Assembly (NCBI GenBank): GCA_009992215.1
Contig: JAACWB010000007.1
Coordinates: 1-57,811 of the forward strand
Origin: an archaeon
GTDB lineage: Archaea; Nanobdellota; Nanobdellia; Pacearchaeales; GW2011-AR1
DNA length: 57,811 nucleotides
Direction of reading: 5' to 3'
Part shown: positions 1 to 8,155 of the stretch, one piece after another
Layout: every line of letters begins with the position of its first letter
How positions within the stretch are numbered: position 1 is the first letter of the stretch
Program-made: the position numbers and the translations under genes
The notes under the pieces: model-generated
What the model was told of the DNA's origin: nothing
The model's database searches: none
What the model saw: the letters and a program-made list of their open reading frames with translations, nothing else

Positions 1-23
1 GGGTCATTTACATTTATTGGCAT

Positions 24-70
24 TTGATAGTTGATAGTTTTTAGTTAGTAGTAAGTAGTTTGTAGTATTT
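24..70. repeat. TAGT-rich degenerate repeat tract
   Basis: Short degenerate repeats built from TAGTT, AGTAG and GTAGTA units fill this stretch. The same kind of sequence recurs after the stop codon at 1463, at 12321-12405 and at 48806-48842. No gene is supported here: the only open frame, on the minus strand (45-263), is a chance reading of this tract. The rest of 1-343 holds only the C-rich block at 240-255. Confidence 0.4.
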
Positions 71-239
71 TTAAGAGTTGTTGAGAGGGCTTTGCTGTAA
101 ACACAGTGAGAAATTTGAAATTGAAGTGTTCTTTAGAATTGGAGTCAGAAATGATTTGAGTTAATACTTTAGATTCTAGATTCTGAATAAGAAATTTGTT
201 AGCAAAAGATATGAAACTCCTCTTATCTTCCATCCACAA

Positions 240-255
240 CCCCGGCCGCCACCCC
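240..255. repeat. C-rich block, possible diverged member of the C-rich stem-loop family
   Basis: CCCCGGCCGCCACCCC stands out sharply from the surrounding AT-rich DNA. It resembles the loops of the C-rich elements at 3640, 14797 and 33353, but long AT-rich arms are not obvious. Weak flanking complementarity (CTCTT before, AAGAG after) is visible. Confidence 0.35.
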
Positions 256-343
256 AAAGACAAGAGATTATTAATGGGAAAACATGAAATGATCTTTTCT
301 AATTTAAGATTAAATTATTAAATCTTTTTTGTTTTACATTTTC

Positions 344-1204
344 ATGGCACGAAGAAAAGATTTGAATTATGATGAAGTTATTGAAAAAATAATGGAAAAG
401 AAGGAATTTAGGAAACTTCCACTTTCAGATGTGAAATTAGTTTATTCACAATTTGAAGATAGAGAAGATTTAATTTTGGATGAAAAAATTAAAGAAACTC
501 GTGATTTGCTTCGTAAAATGTATACGGCTTTTGTTAGTGAAAAGTTACTTAATGTTAAAGACAAAGAACCTATTTGGTTTTTACAAAAGCATATTTCTAC
601 AAAGGAGAGATTAAATCATTATATTGATGTTTACAAAAAATGTTTGGATGGATTAGATGAAGTTCATCATGAAGAATTAATTGAACCAAATTATATTTCG
701 GCAAAAGATAAATTAACAAAGGGAGGAATAATTAATGTATATGACCTTGGTTCTGGAATTAATGGTTTTAGTTATGATTATTTTTTAGAAGCTGGTTTTA
801 ATGTAAATTATTTTGGTTTTGAAGCAGTTGGGCAACTTGTGGATTTACAAAACAATTATTTTTTAAAAGAAAAAAAGAATGCAGATTGTTTTCATGGGAG
901 TTTATTTGATTTAGAAATTGTTAAAAGTTTTTTGAAAAAAGGAAAAGGGAAAAAAGTTGTTTTTTTGTTCAAGACTCTTGACAGTTTGGAAATGTTAAAA
1001 AGGAATTATTCCAAGGAACTATTAAAAGAAATTATGCCTTTCGTTGACAGGGTTGTAGTTAGTTGGGCGACAAAAAGTTTAGTTAGTAAAAAGAATTTTT
1101 ATGCCGAGAGAAAGTGGCTTAAGGATTTTATTAAAGAAAATTATAAGATAATTGATGAATTTCAAGAAGGAATAGAAAATTATTTAATTTTTGAAAATAA
1201 ATAA
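344..1204 (+). CDS. FmrO/ArmA-like 16S rRNA methyltransferase homologue
   Basis: A 286-residue SAM-dependent methyltransferase. The SAM loop DLGSGINGFSYDYF starts at about residue 134. The second signature VVVSWATKSL at about 236-246, followed by a short tail ending ENYLIFENK, matches from memory the layout of the FmrO/Arm/Rmt family (PF07091), where a comparable F-P-T-K/R-S-L block follows the active site. STKERL and RDLLRKMY upstream also fit its helical N-terminal region. Known members methylate 16S rRNA near the decoding site and give aminoglycoside resistance; in an archaeon the role is more likely ribosome modification. I chose the ATG at 344 over an upstream TTG at 329 because the extra five residues (MFYIF) look untranslated. 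Substrate is inference. Confidence 0.72.
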   Translation: MARRKDLNYDEVIEKIMEKKEFRKLPLSDVKLVYSQFEDREDLILDEKIKETRDLLRKMYTAFVSEKLLNVKDKEPIWFLQKHISTKERLNHYIDVYKKCLDGLDEVHHEELIEPNYISAKDKLTKGGIINVYDLGSGINGFSYDYFLEAGFNVNYFGFEAVGQLVDLQNNYFLKEKKNADCFHGSLFDLEIVKSFLKKGKGKKVVFLFKTLDSLEMLKRNYSKELLKEIMPFVDRVVVSWATKSLVSKKNFYAERKWLKDFIKENYKIIDEFQEGIENYLIFENK

Positions 1205-1223
1205 TTTCTTAACATTTATTAAT
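1201..1223 (+). repeat. 23-bp exact repeat, probable promoter element (copy 1)
   Basis: ATAATTTCTTAACATTTATT plus AAT occurs here, just upstream of the small membrane protein gene, and again exactly at 21336-21358 upstream of the TadC/FlaJ-like gene. The AT-rich TTAACATTTATTAAT part could serve as a TATA region in both places. Shared promoter function is inference. Confidence 0.4.
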
Positions 1224-1243
1224 CAATCTTTTCTATAATAATT

Positions 1244-1465
1244 ATGGCGGAAGAATTAGGGGAATTTAACGATCAATCTTACAAAGATAAACAAAGAGAA
1301 CTTGCAGTGGAACAAGTAGCTTTTGAATATGGACAAAAAAAGGAAGAAGAGAAAGCTCCTGAATTAAAGCGAAAACAATCAATAAAAGAAAAGGTAATTA
1401 GTTGGGGAATTTTAGTTTTGGCTTTTTTATTTGTTTTATATTTGGGTTATAGACTTTTATTTTAG
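1244..1465 (+). CDS. small tail-anchored membrane protein
   Basis: 73 residues. The first ~48 are highly charged (many E, K and R), and one hydrophobic helix at about 51-72 (ISWGILVLAFLFVLYLGYRL) runs to the C-terminus, so the protein probably sits in the membrane with its N-terminus in the cytoplasm. I do not recognise a family. It lies 39 nt after the methyltransferase gene and may have its own promoter (the 23-bp repeat at 1201-1223). The ATG follows AT-rich sequence with no Shine-Dalgarno, as in leaderless archaeal mRNAs. Confidence 0.6.
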   Translation: MAEELGEFNDQSYKDKQRELAVEQVAFEYGQKKEEEKAPELKRKQSIKEKVISWGILVLAFLFVLYLGYRLLF

Positions 1466-1481
1466 TTGGTAGCTGGTAGTT
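1463..1481 (+). repeat. TAGTTGGTAGCTGGTAGTT repeat
   Basis: This short repeat begins with the stop codon of the upstream gene. Very similar strings occur at 12338-12353 and 48806-48840, and looser ones at 24-70. The units are TAGTTGG and TAGCTGG. Confidence 0.4.
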
Positions 1482-1560
1482 AATGGGAAAATAAAATTTT
1501 TTTGTATAAATTAACCTTAATCTTTATATAATAATTTTATTTAGTATCTTTGAATAAAAG

Positions 1561-2775
1561 ATGATAAAAAATTTTAAGAAAAAAGTTTTGCCTAATGGAT
1601 TTACAATTCTTTTTGAAAAAAGAGAGGTTCCTGTTGTTTCTGTTTCAATTTCTTTTAAGGGAGGAGGAATTAATGAAGAATTAAAAGAAAAGGGAATAAG
1701 TCATTTTATTGAACATATGCTCTACAAAGGAACAACAAATAGAACAAACTTAGAAATTGCTCAAGAGATTGAAAGGAGGGGCGGAGAATTTAATGGATTT
1801 ACTTCTGAAGAGATGACTTCTTTTTATTGTAAGATTTCTTCAAAGTATGTTAATGTTGCTTTAGATGTTTTGGGGGATGTTATAAAAAATCCTTTGTTTT
1901 TAGAGGAAGACATTGAAAAAGAGAGAAAAGTAATTTTTGAAGAAATAAAAATGAGAAAGGATAATCCTAGAAATTATGTTTTTGATAAAATTCATTCTTT
2001 ATTATATTCAGAAACTTTGGGACTTGATTTAGCGGGTACAGAGAAAACGGTTAATTCAATTACAAGGGAAGATTTGGTTAAGAGACATAAAAAGTACTTT
2101 ACTCCAAATAATTTAATTTTAACTGTTGTTGGAAATGTTAATTTTGAAAAAATAGTTGATTGGTCTAAAAAGTTTTTTTCTGAAAAAAATAAATCTAGAA
2201 TTCCAAATTACAAATTTCAATTTCAGAATAAAAGAAAAATTGAAAAAAGAAAAGGAATAGATCAAGCTAATTTAATTTTTGCATTTCATTCTCCCTTGGC
2301 AAATGATGAAAAAACTCATGCTGCTGAAGTTTTAATCACACTTCTTGCTGGAGGAATGTCTTCAAGATTATTTCATGAAATAAGAGAAAAAAGAAATTTG
2401 GTTTATTCTATTCATGGAGATATAGATTCAACGAAAAAATATTCTCATTCTATGATTTATGCTGGATGTAAAAAAGAAAATATGCAATTAGTTGAGAAAC
2501 TTATTTTAGAAGAGTTTAGAAAAGTTTCAAAAGATTTAACAGAAGAGGAACTTAATCATACTAAAGAGCAATTGATTGGGAATTACCAAATCTCAATGGA
2601 AGATTCTCAAAATCAAATGCTTCATTTATTGATTGAAGAAATTGATTCTGATGCTAAGAATTTTTATTTGTATGAAAATAATATTTCTAAAGTTAAGTTA
2701 GAAGATGTAAAGAAATTAGCATCAAAAGTTGTTTCTGGGAAATACAGTTTTTTTGCTTTAGTTCCAGAAGATTAA
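1561..2775 (+). CDS. M16 family zinc metallopeptidase
   Basis: 404 residues, the usual length of single-chain M16B peptidases (processing-protease type, active as dimers). The inverted zinc motif HFIEH is at residues 48-52 and the third ligand is probably a glutamate in the acidic helix at about 122-128 (EERKVIFEEI). The C-terminal half has the hallmark GGMSSRLFHEIREKRNLVYS, which lines the substrate chamber. Family members degrade or trim unfolded peptides in the cytoplasm. It stands alone, 42 nt before the arginase gene's GTG, possibly co-transcribed with it. The substrate cannot be told from sequence. Confidence 0.9.
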   Translation: MIKNFKKKVLPNGFTILFEKREVPVVSVSISFKGGGINEELKEKGISHFIEHMLYKGTTNRTNLEIAQEIERRGGEFNGFTSEEMTSFYCKISSKYVNVALDVLGDVIKNPLFLEEDIEKERKVIFEEIKMRKDNPRNYVFDKIHSLLYSETLGLDLAGTEKTVNSITREDLVKRHKKYFTPNNLILTVVGNVNFEKIVDWSKKFFSEKNKSRIPNYKFQFQNKRKIEKRKGIDQANLIFAFHSPLANDEKTHAAEVLITLLAGGMSSRLFHEIREKRNLVYSIHGDIDSTKKYSHSMIYAGCKKENMQLVEKLILEEFRKVSKDLTEEELNHTKEQLIGNYQISMEDSQNQMLHLLIEEIDSDAKNFYLYENNISKVKLEDVKKLASKVVSGKYSFFALVPED

Positions 2776-2837
2776 AAACATAAAATTAAATCTTTTTTTG
2801 AGGTTAATCTTAAAAAGTGAAATTGGTTTCTATTAAG

Positions 2838-3638
2838 ATGAAAATTATTAATATTCCGATTGTAAATGGTTTGTCTAAAACGAAAGGAGTTGAAGAAGCG
2901 CCAGCAGAAATTCTAGCCAGATTAGAATCTATTTATTCAAATGGGAAAGGAAATTTAGTTAATGTTAATAATTTGGAAGTTAGCAGTATTGGAATTAGTG
3001 GGGACTTAGAAAAAGATAATGAAAACATTTACAGACGAGCTTTTGAATTGTTTGGGAATGAGAAACTTTTATTTTTAGGAGGGGATCATTCTTTAAGTTA
3101 TCCGTTGACTAGGGCTTTTTTTGATTATTCAGAACATAATTCAAGAAAACCTTGTTTGATTGTTTTTGATGCACATCCTGATTGCATGGAACCGGTTGAC
3201 AGAAAAATTCCAACACATGAAGAGTGGTTAAAGGCTTTAATTGAAGACGGGTTCCCAACAAAAAATATTCTTTTGGTTGGTTCCAGAAATGCAGATGTTT
3301 CAGAATTAAATTATTTGAAAGAAAAAAAGATAAAACAATTTACGGTTGAACAATTAATGTTTGAATTGGAAACGAAAACTGATGCTATTATGGAATTTGG
3401 TTACGGAAAAGATGTTTATGTTTCAATTGATATTGACGCTGTTGACCCTGCATATGCGCCCGGAACGGGTTATTGCGAAGTGGGAGGAATAAGTTCACAA
3501 CAATTTTTGTATATTGTAAAGAGACTTTCTAAAATGAAAAATTTGAAAGCTGTTGATTTAGTTGAAATTAATCCAAAAAAAGATGTTAATGGAATGACTC
3601 TTCAATTGGGTGCAAAGATAGTTAGTGAATTTTTGTAA
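2838..3638 (+). CDS. arginase/agmatinase family ureohydrolase
   Basis: 266 residues from the ATG at 2838. All manganese ligands are visible: His84 in GGDHS, Asp111/His113/Asp115 in DAHPD and Asp198/Asp200 in DIDAVDP. The family hydrolyses guanidino groups (arginine, agmatine, guanidinobutyrate or formimidoylglutamate); the sequence does not decide among them. In archaea, agmatinase feeding putrescine synthesis is the most common role. A GTG at 2817 with GAGGT 12 nt upstream would add seven residues. I prefer the ATG because MKIINIPIVNG resembles typical family starts. A C-rich stem-loop follows the stop codon. Confidence 0.87.
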   Translation: MKIINIPIVNGLSKTKGVEEAPAEILARLESIYSNGKGNLVNVNNLEVSSIGISGDLEKDNENIYRRAFELFGNEKLLFLGGDHSLSYPLTRAFFDYSEHNSRKPCLIVFDAHPDCMEPVDRKIPTHEEWLKALIEDGFPTKNILLVGSRNADVSELNYLKEKKIKQFTVEQLMFELETKTDAIMEFGYGKDVYVSIDIDAVDPAYAPGTGYCEVGGISSQQFLYIVKRLSKMKNLKAVDLVEINPKKDVNGMTLQLGAKIVSEFL

Positions 3639-3639
3639 T

Positions 3640-3716
3640 GAAAATAAATTTTTGTAAGAGATATCTAGGGCAGCCCACCCAACCCGCCCAATACTAAAAA
3701 TTTATTTTCTAGATAT
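3640..3716. repeat. C-rich stem-loop element, copy A (G-quadruplex-like loop)
   Basis: Perfect 14-bp inverted repeat: GAAAATAAATTTTT (3640-3653) with AAAAATTTATTTTC (3696-3709). A second perfect pair, ATATCTAG (3661-3668) with CTAGATAT (3709-3716), is also present. The loop at 3674-3689 reads CCCACCCAACCCGCCC, so the minus strand has four GGG runs with 1-2 nt spacers, a textbook G-quadruplex sequence. Its right end matches copies C and E. It lies between two plus-strand genes. Confidence 0.75.
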
Positions 3717-3813
3717 TAAATTAATCAAATAATTTTGTAATTTTTTATTGAATAAAATCCATTTATCCCTTTTCTTTGATTTCCTTAATATATCTTTAAT
3801 TCTTTTTTTATTT

Positions 3814-4107
3814 ATGAAAAAAGTAATAAAAGAACCAGTTGAAAATTTTGTTTCACATACAAAAAAGCCCTTGTTTATTTTGGGAGCTATTTTTTGGATT
3901 GGACTTTTTGTTTTCATTTTTAGTAATTCTTTTTCAAAAGTTGTTACGGGGCATTCAATTGTTGCATTAAATTCCATTGGGGGTTTCTCCTCGACTTCTG
4001 TTTTGATTGGGTTATTTTTAATTTTATCAGTTTTATTGTTCCTGATTTGGAAATTTATTTTGTGTGCAAAAAAGAAGTGTAAGAAGAGAAAATATTTTAT
4101 TAAATAA
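3814..4107 (+). CDS. small two-helix membrane protein with a TGHSI motif
   Basis: 97 residues from the ATG at 3814. Two hydrophobic segments are at about 20-38 and 64-84, and the C-terminus is strongly basic (KKKCKKRKYFIK). Between the helices is VVTGHSIVAL, which echoes FTGHAITDSG after the N-terminal helix of the 1265-residue surface protein at 17446; shared ancestry is only a guess. A TTG at 3748 would give a 119-residue product, but that stretch looks like promoter (TTAATATATCTTTAAT). It converges with the XPF-type nuclease gene with no gap. Confidence 0.55.
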   Translation: MKKVIKEPVENFVSHTKKPLFILGAIFWIGLFVFIFSNSFSKVVTGHSIVALNSIGGFSSTSVLIGLFLILSVLLFLIWKFILCAKKKCKKRKYFIK

Positions 4108-4752
4108 TTAATTTAGAATTTTTAAAAATTCTTTTGTATTATAATTCAGAACTGGCTCTAATTCTTTTTCTTTACTTGTAAATATTTTTTTTAGAGTTTT
4201 GAAATTTTTTATGAGTTCCCTTGATTTTTTTGGTCCAATGTTTGGAAAACTTTGCAAGACAAATAATTGTCTTTCTTCTTTTGTTAAACATTTTTTTGTT
4301 GGATTGATTTTGTTTTCCTTTTTTTGTTGGTTTGCTAAAACGCTTAGATATTCTGCTGTTTCTTCGCTGTCGTTTGTGAAAATTATTGGAACTTTATGAT
4401 TTATTAAAATTGAAAGAATGAATCCTTTGATTGCATTTTTGTGTATATTTGTTATTTTGTTTATGTTGCCTTCAATTAATAATAAATAATTAGGATATTG
4501 TTTAATTTCTTCAATCTGTTTTTTTAATCTTCCGTTAATCAAAGAATTAGAAAAGTCAACAATTGTTTTTCTCTCGATTATTGTATCTTTTACTAAATAA
4601 TCTCCCACTTTTAATTCTTCAAAATTAAGATAAAAATTTTTCGAGAGTTTTGCCGGAACTAAAGAATTTTTCTCTCGATAATCAATTGTTATTGGGGTTT
4701 TTGACTTTTTAGTTTCAATTAATTTTTCTTTTGAGAATATATCATTAAACAT
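4108..4752 (-). CDS. ERCC4/XPF-type structure-specific nuclease (Hef nuclease half)
   Basis: 214 residues. The ERCC4 nuclease core shows ITIDYREKN at 21-29 and the catalytic block IERKTIVDF (E60, R61, K62, D66). A helix-hairpin-helix domain covers about 165-200, with SFPNIGPKKSRELI. XPF/Mus81/Hef enzymes cut branched DNA 5' of junctions during repair and fork restart, usually as dimers through the HhH domain. In many Euryarchaeota this module is fused to the Hef helicase. Here the helicase half is a separate gene at 8156-9715 on the same strand, 3.4 kb away, so the pair looks like a split Hef. A standalone XPF is the alternative. Confidence 0.88.
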   Translation of the reverse strand: MFNDIFSKEKLIETKKSKTPITIDYREKNSLVPAKLSKNFYLNFEELKVGDYLVKDTIIERKTIVDFSNSLINGRLKKQIEEIKQYPNYLLLIEGNINKITNIHKNAIKGFILSILINHKVPIIFTNDSEETAEYLSVLANQQKKENKINPTKKCLTKEERQLFVLQSFPNIGPKKSRELIKNFKTLKKIFTSKEKELEPVLNYNTKEFLKILN

Positions 4753-4788
4753 TTAAGAAAAAAATGAAAAATTCTTTTATGTTTTGTT

Positions 4789-5358
4789 TTAATATTTGGA
4801 TAAAGAAAGAAGGGTGATTCTTTGTATGGCCTTTCTGAAAACTTCTTCTTGTGTTCTATATGTTGTGTCTAGTATAATATCAAAATTTGTCACATCATAA
4901 CAATTTGTTTTGTATAAATCCCAATATGCATCTTTGTCGCTTTTCATTCTTTGTTCAAGAGTTTCTAAAACTTCTTTTTCATTTTTGTAATTCTTTTCAC
5001 TTTCTCTGTCTGCAGAAAAAATTCTTTTTGCGGCTTCATGTTTGTCTACAGCAAGGAATAATTTAATTGCTTCAGGGGGAGCAAAATAATAAGGTAATCT
5101 CCCTTCAATTATCCATTTTTCATTTTCTTTCATATATCTTGCTTGAAATTCATCAAATTGTGTATCTAAGGTTTTATCATTTAATCTTCTTTCATTCATT
5201 TCATCAATTGTCATGCCTAATTCATTAACTGCAAATTCTCTTCTAAGTGTTCCAATTGAAAGTTTTGGTATCTGATAATATTCTGAAAGTCGTTTAATCA
5301 ATCCATCTTTTCCCGCTCCGGGCAATCCTGACATTGCTATTTTGTATTGTGTTTTCAT
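4789..5358 (-). CDS. archaeal cytidylate kinase-like P-loop kinase
   Basis: 189 residues. The P-loop GLPGAGKDG is at 11-19, followed by LSIGTLRREFA and a helical segment with LDTQFDEFQ, then WIIEGRLPYY. This order matches archaeal CMP/dCMP kinases. They transfer phosphate from ATP to CMP or dCMP in pyrimidine nucleotide synthesis. The acceptor specificity is not visible. It is divergent from the HAD gene at 5458. The nearby T4-like dCMP hydroxymethylase homologue (6293) makes a modified dCMP a conceivable acceptor, but that is speculation. Another AAA_33-type nucleotide kinase is the alternative. Confidence 0.7.
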   Translation of the reverse strand: MKTQYKIAMSGLPGAGKDGLIKRLSEYYQIPKLSIGTLRREFAVNELGMTIDEMNERRLNDKTLDTQFDEFQARYMKENEKWIIEGRLPYYFAPPEAIKLFLAVDKHEAAKRIFSADRESEKNYKNEKEVLETLEQRMKSDKDAYWDLYKTNCYDVTNFDIILDTTYRTQEEVFRKAIQRITLLSLSKY

Positions 5359-5457
5359 AATGATTAAAATTTTATTTTTTTAATAAAGAAATATGCTCTT
5401 TGAAAATATGTTTTTTAAAACATAGGTTTATTTAAATGACTACTGTATTTTTTTCTC

Positions 5458-6210
5458 ATGAGAAACAAGCATGATGTAAATTTTACGAATAATAATAATA
5501 TTGAAATGGTTTTTGTCGATATGGAAGGAACCATCTTTAAAAAAGTTGTAAAATCAACACATGGAACTGCACCTAGTTCTTGGACATATATAGCAGATTT
5601 GCTTGGTCCTGAAGCAAAGGAGATGGAAGAAGAAACAAAAAAAATTTGGAATGCTGGAGGTTATAAAAGTTATCTTGAATGGATGGATGCAACAATTGAT
5701 ATCCATAGGAAGTTTAATTTGAATAAGAAAATTTTTGATGAGGCAATGAATGTTGAATATTGGAATGGAGTAAAAGAAACTTTTGATTTTTTTAGAGAAA
5801 AAGGTTACAAAACTGCTCTTATTTCTGGGGGATTTAAAGCTCAGGCAGATAAAGCACAAAAAGATTTGAAAATAAATTATGCTTTGGCGGGTTGTGAATA
5901 CTTTTGGGATAAGAAGGGAAACTTATATCATTGGAATTTGAATAATTCTGATTTTGAAGGAAAAATTAATTTTATGAAAGAGCATATAAAAGCAGCTAAA
6001 ATTTCTCCAAATCAATGTGCTTTTATTGGAGATGGACCAAACGATGTTGGTTTAGCAAAAGAAGTCGGATTATCGATTTCATTCAATGGATGTGAGGACT
6101 TAGAAAACGCTGTAAAATATTCCATTAAACAGACAAAAGGAAATGAAGATTTTAGAGAAGTCATAAAATATTTTGATAGCAATGCATATGCTAGATATAT
6201 GAAAAAATAA
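5458..6210 (+). CDS. HAD-family phosphatase, phosphoserine-phosphatase-like
   Basis: 250 residues. Motif I is DMEGT at 21-25, with nucleophile Asp21 and a glutamate where most HAD phosphatases have the acid/base Asp, a variant I also associate with archaeal SerB-like proteins. Motif II is ALISGG at about 119-124 and motif IV is GDGPND at about 188. A helical cap lies between motifs I and II. The general layout is that of phosphoserine phosphatase, but no serine pathway gene is adjacent, so the substrate is open. A second ATG at 5506 would remove 16 poorly conserved residues. Confidence 0.75.
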   Translation: MRNKHDVNFTNNNNIEMVFVDMEGTIFKKVVKSTHGTAPSSWTYIADLLGPEAKEMEEETKKIWNAGGYKSYLEWMDATIDIHRKFNLNKKIFDEAMNVEYWNGVKETFDFFREKGYKTALISGGFKAQADKAQKDLKINYALAGCEYFWDKKGNLYHWNLNNSDFEGKINFMKEHIKAAKISPNQCAFIGDGPNDVGLAKEVGLSISFNGCEDLENAVKYSIKQTKGNEDFREVIKYFDSNAYARYMKK

Positions 6211-6292
6211 TTTTTTGTTGATGGAAGAGTATAATCCAATATATATTTTATATTTAGGAATTATTTATAATTAATTTTCATTTTTTGTTTTC

Positions 6293-7051
6293 ATGAAGAT
6301 AGTGGGAAGAGATGTTGATGAATTATTTTATAATGTTGCAAAAGAATTAATTAATTCTCCCCTGTGTTCCCCTCGAGATTTGAAAACTAAGGAAATTATA
6401 AAAGCTGAATTAGTTGTTCAAGAACCCAAATACTGTGTTGTTAGTAATGGTGCAAGGAATTTATCTTTGAAATATTTGGGAGGAGAACTTGATTGGTATT
6501 TGTCAGGAGACAAATCTATAGATAAAATAAGTGAATATTCTAGTTTTTGGGAGAAAATCGCAGATCTCAATCGGGAAGTTAATTCAAATTATGGTGAGAT
6601 AATTTTCAAACAAAAGTTGGAAAATTTTGATAATAATCAATATAGTTGGGTTTTAGATAAATTGTTTGAAGACAAATATTCTAGGAAGGCATTAATTAAT
6701 TTTAATCAACCAAAACACAAGAGCAATACGAATGATTTTGTTTGCGCTACAAGTGCCCACTATATGATAAGAGATAATAAACTTATTTCAATTGTTGATA
6801 TGAGAAGTAATGATTTAATTTTTGGATTTTCGTATGATTTCCCTTTTTTCTCTTATCTCCATCAAAATCTTTTTCTTGATTTAAAGGAGAAATATGCTGA
6901 TTTAGAATTGGGTGAAGCTTATCATGATGCAAATAGTTTACATGTTTATGAGAGACATTTCAATTTGATTGAAAAAATTGTAAAAGAATACGAGCTAAAT
7001 AATCCTAAATCAAAAACATTAGATGAATTAGGTTTGTTTAAGAAATTATGA
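6293..7051 (+). CDS. thymidylate synthase-family protein of T4 dCMP hydroxymethylase type
   Basis: 252 residues. It has the thymidylate synthase fold pattern, but the motifs read like T4 gp42 (dCMP hydroxymethylase) rather than ThyA. From memory of gp42, shared blocks are SNYG, DFVC with catalytic Cys151, IRDNK, MRSND at 170-174 followed by FGF, and SLHVYERHF. Asp182 occupies the place where ThyA has the dUMP-selecting Asn; Asp here is the cytosine-base signature in gp42. The expected reaction is transfer of a one-carbon unit from methylene-tetrahydrofolate to C5 of dCMP. Whether it makes 5-hydroxymethyl-dCMP, 5-methyl-dCMP or dTMP needs testing. It is flanked by HAD and IMPDH/GMPR genes; codon use looks like its neighbours. 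Confidence 0.8.
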   Translation: MKIVGRDVDELFYNVAKELINSPLCSPRDLKTKEIIKAELVVQEPKYCVVSNGARNLSLKYLGGELDWYLSGDKSIDKISEYSSFWEKIADLNREVNSNYGEIIFKQKLENFDNNQYSWVLDKLFEDKYSRKALINFNQPKHKSNTNDFVCATSAHYMIRDNKLISIVDMRSNDLIFGFSYDFPFFSYLHQNLFLDLKEKYADLELGEAYHDANSLHVYERHFNLIEKIVKEYELNNPKSKTLDELGLFKKL

Positions 7052-7058
7052 TTAGATC

Positions 7059-8105
7059 TTAATTAAATTCTCTAACTCCATGAGCTGTTGATTCTTTGTA
7101 TCCTGCTGCGGAAATTTCTATGAAGTCAACTTTTCCAATGAAGGATTCCATTTCTTTTGCTCCGATGTAAGTCATTCCTGAAACTAGTCCACCCAAGAAT
7201 TTTTTTACTATTGGTTCAATTGGGCCTTTGTAGGGAACGAGAGTTTTTTCTCCTTCAACTGAAATTATTTCTGTTTTTGTTTTCCCGTCTAGTTGTTGTT
7301 TTTTTAGTGCAGCATCAAAACTAGCCATTCCTCTAAATAATTTGTAATATTTTCCTTTTTGTTTTATTATTTTTCCTGGTGATTCTTTTGTCCCTGCAAA
7401 AACTCCCCCCATCATTACAGTGTTTCCTCCAGCTCCAATAGCTTTTACCATGTCTCCAGGGTTTTTTATTCCAGCGTCAGCACAAATAGGAATTCTTCCT
7501 TGTGTTGCTTCATACGCGTCCATTATTGCAGTGATTTGCGGGACTCCTGCTCCAGTCATAATCCTTGTTGTACACATTGAGCCTGCACCAATTCCAATTT
7601 TAATTGCGTCAGCACCTTTACTCAAAAAATATTCGGCGGCGTCTTTTGTTGCGACATTTCCTGCCATTACATCAACTTTTGGATATTTATTTTTTATGTA
7701 ATCAAGAGTTTTTCCAGCATATTTTGAATGTCCGTGTGCAATGTCTAAAACGATTAGGTTTACGCCTGCTTTTACTAAAGCGTCTAAACGTTCTTCATAA
7801 TCTTTTATTCCTAAAGCCGCTGCAGCAATTAATTTATGTTTTTTTACTAGAGTCACTTGTTTTACTTGGCTTTCAATTGTATTAAATCTATGAATAACTC
7901 CAAGTCCACCAAGTTTTCCTATTGCAATTGCCATTTCTGCTTCACAAGTTGTGTCCATATTTGCAACTAAAATTGGAATATCAATTTCATAATTACGTGT
8001 AACTTTTGTTTTTGTTGAAACTTCCTTACGAGAAACAATTTTGTTATATTTTGGCACAATTAAAACGTCTTCGAATGAATACCCTTTTCCTATAACTCTT
8101 GCCAT
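7059..8105 (-). CDS. IMP dehydrogenase/GMP reductase family enzyme without CBS domains
   Basis: 348 residues, a bare TIM barrel; standard IMP dehydrogenases have about 480 because of two CBS domains. The catalytic loop is GIGAGSMCTTR with Cys178 (usually GIGPGS). The phosphate-binding region reads ADAGIKNPGD and GGVFAGTKESPG; AGT..SPG is IMPDH-like, while the preceding GG and the short length are GMP-reductase-like. VPYKGPIEP sits where the flap ends. It therefore interconverts IMP with XMP or GMP; the direction is unresolved. It converges with the hydroxymethylase-like gene, 7 bp apart. Start ATG is clear (MARVIGKGYSFEDVL). Confidence 0.85.
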   Translation of the reverse strand: MARVIGKGYSFEDVLIVPKYNKIVSRKEVSTKTKVTRNYEIDIPILVANMDTTCEAEMAIAIGKLGGLGVIHRFNTIESQVKQVTLVKKHKLIAAAALGIKDYEERLDALVKAGVNLIVLDIAHGHSKYAGKTLDYIKNKYPKVDVMAGNVATKDAAEYFLSKGADAIKIGIGAGSMCTTRIMTGAGVPQITAIMDAYEATQGRIPICADAGIKNPGDMVKAIGAGGNTVMMGGVFAGTKESPGKIIKQKGKYYKLFRGMASFDAALKKQQLDGKTKTEIISVEGEKTLVPYKGPIEPIVKKFLGGLVSGMTYIGAKEMESFIGKVDFIEISAAGYKESTAHGVREFN

Positions 8106-8155
8106 TTTCCTTTCATGGAAAAAGTTTGAAGTTTTTAATAATTGTTATTTTGATA

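Noticed and set aside
45..263. 72-residue minus-strand open frame at the left edge
   Set aside because: It is read through the TAGT repeats and the C-rich block, has no recognisable domain and no promoter-like start; composition looks like chance.
7420..7885. Plus-strand open frames opposite the IMPDH/GMPR gene
   Set aside because: Shadows of the real minus-strand gene; no motifs of their own. The same applies to open frames opposite the Hef helicase, SRP54, FtsY and RecJ-like genes.
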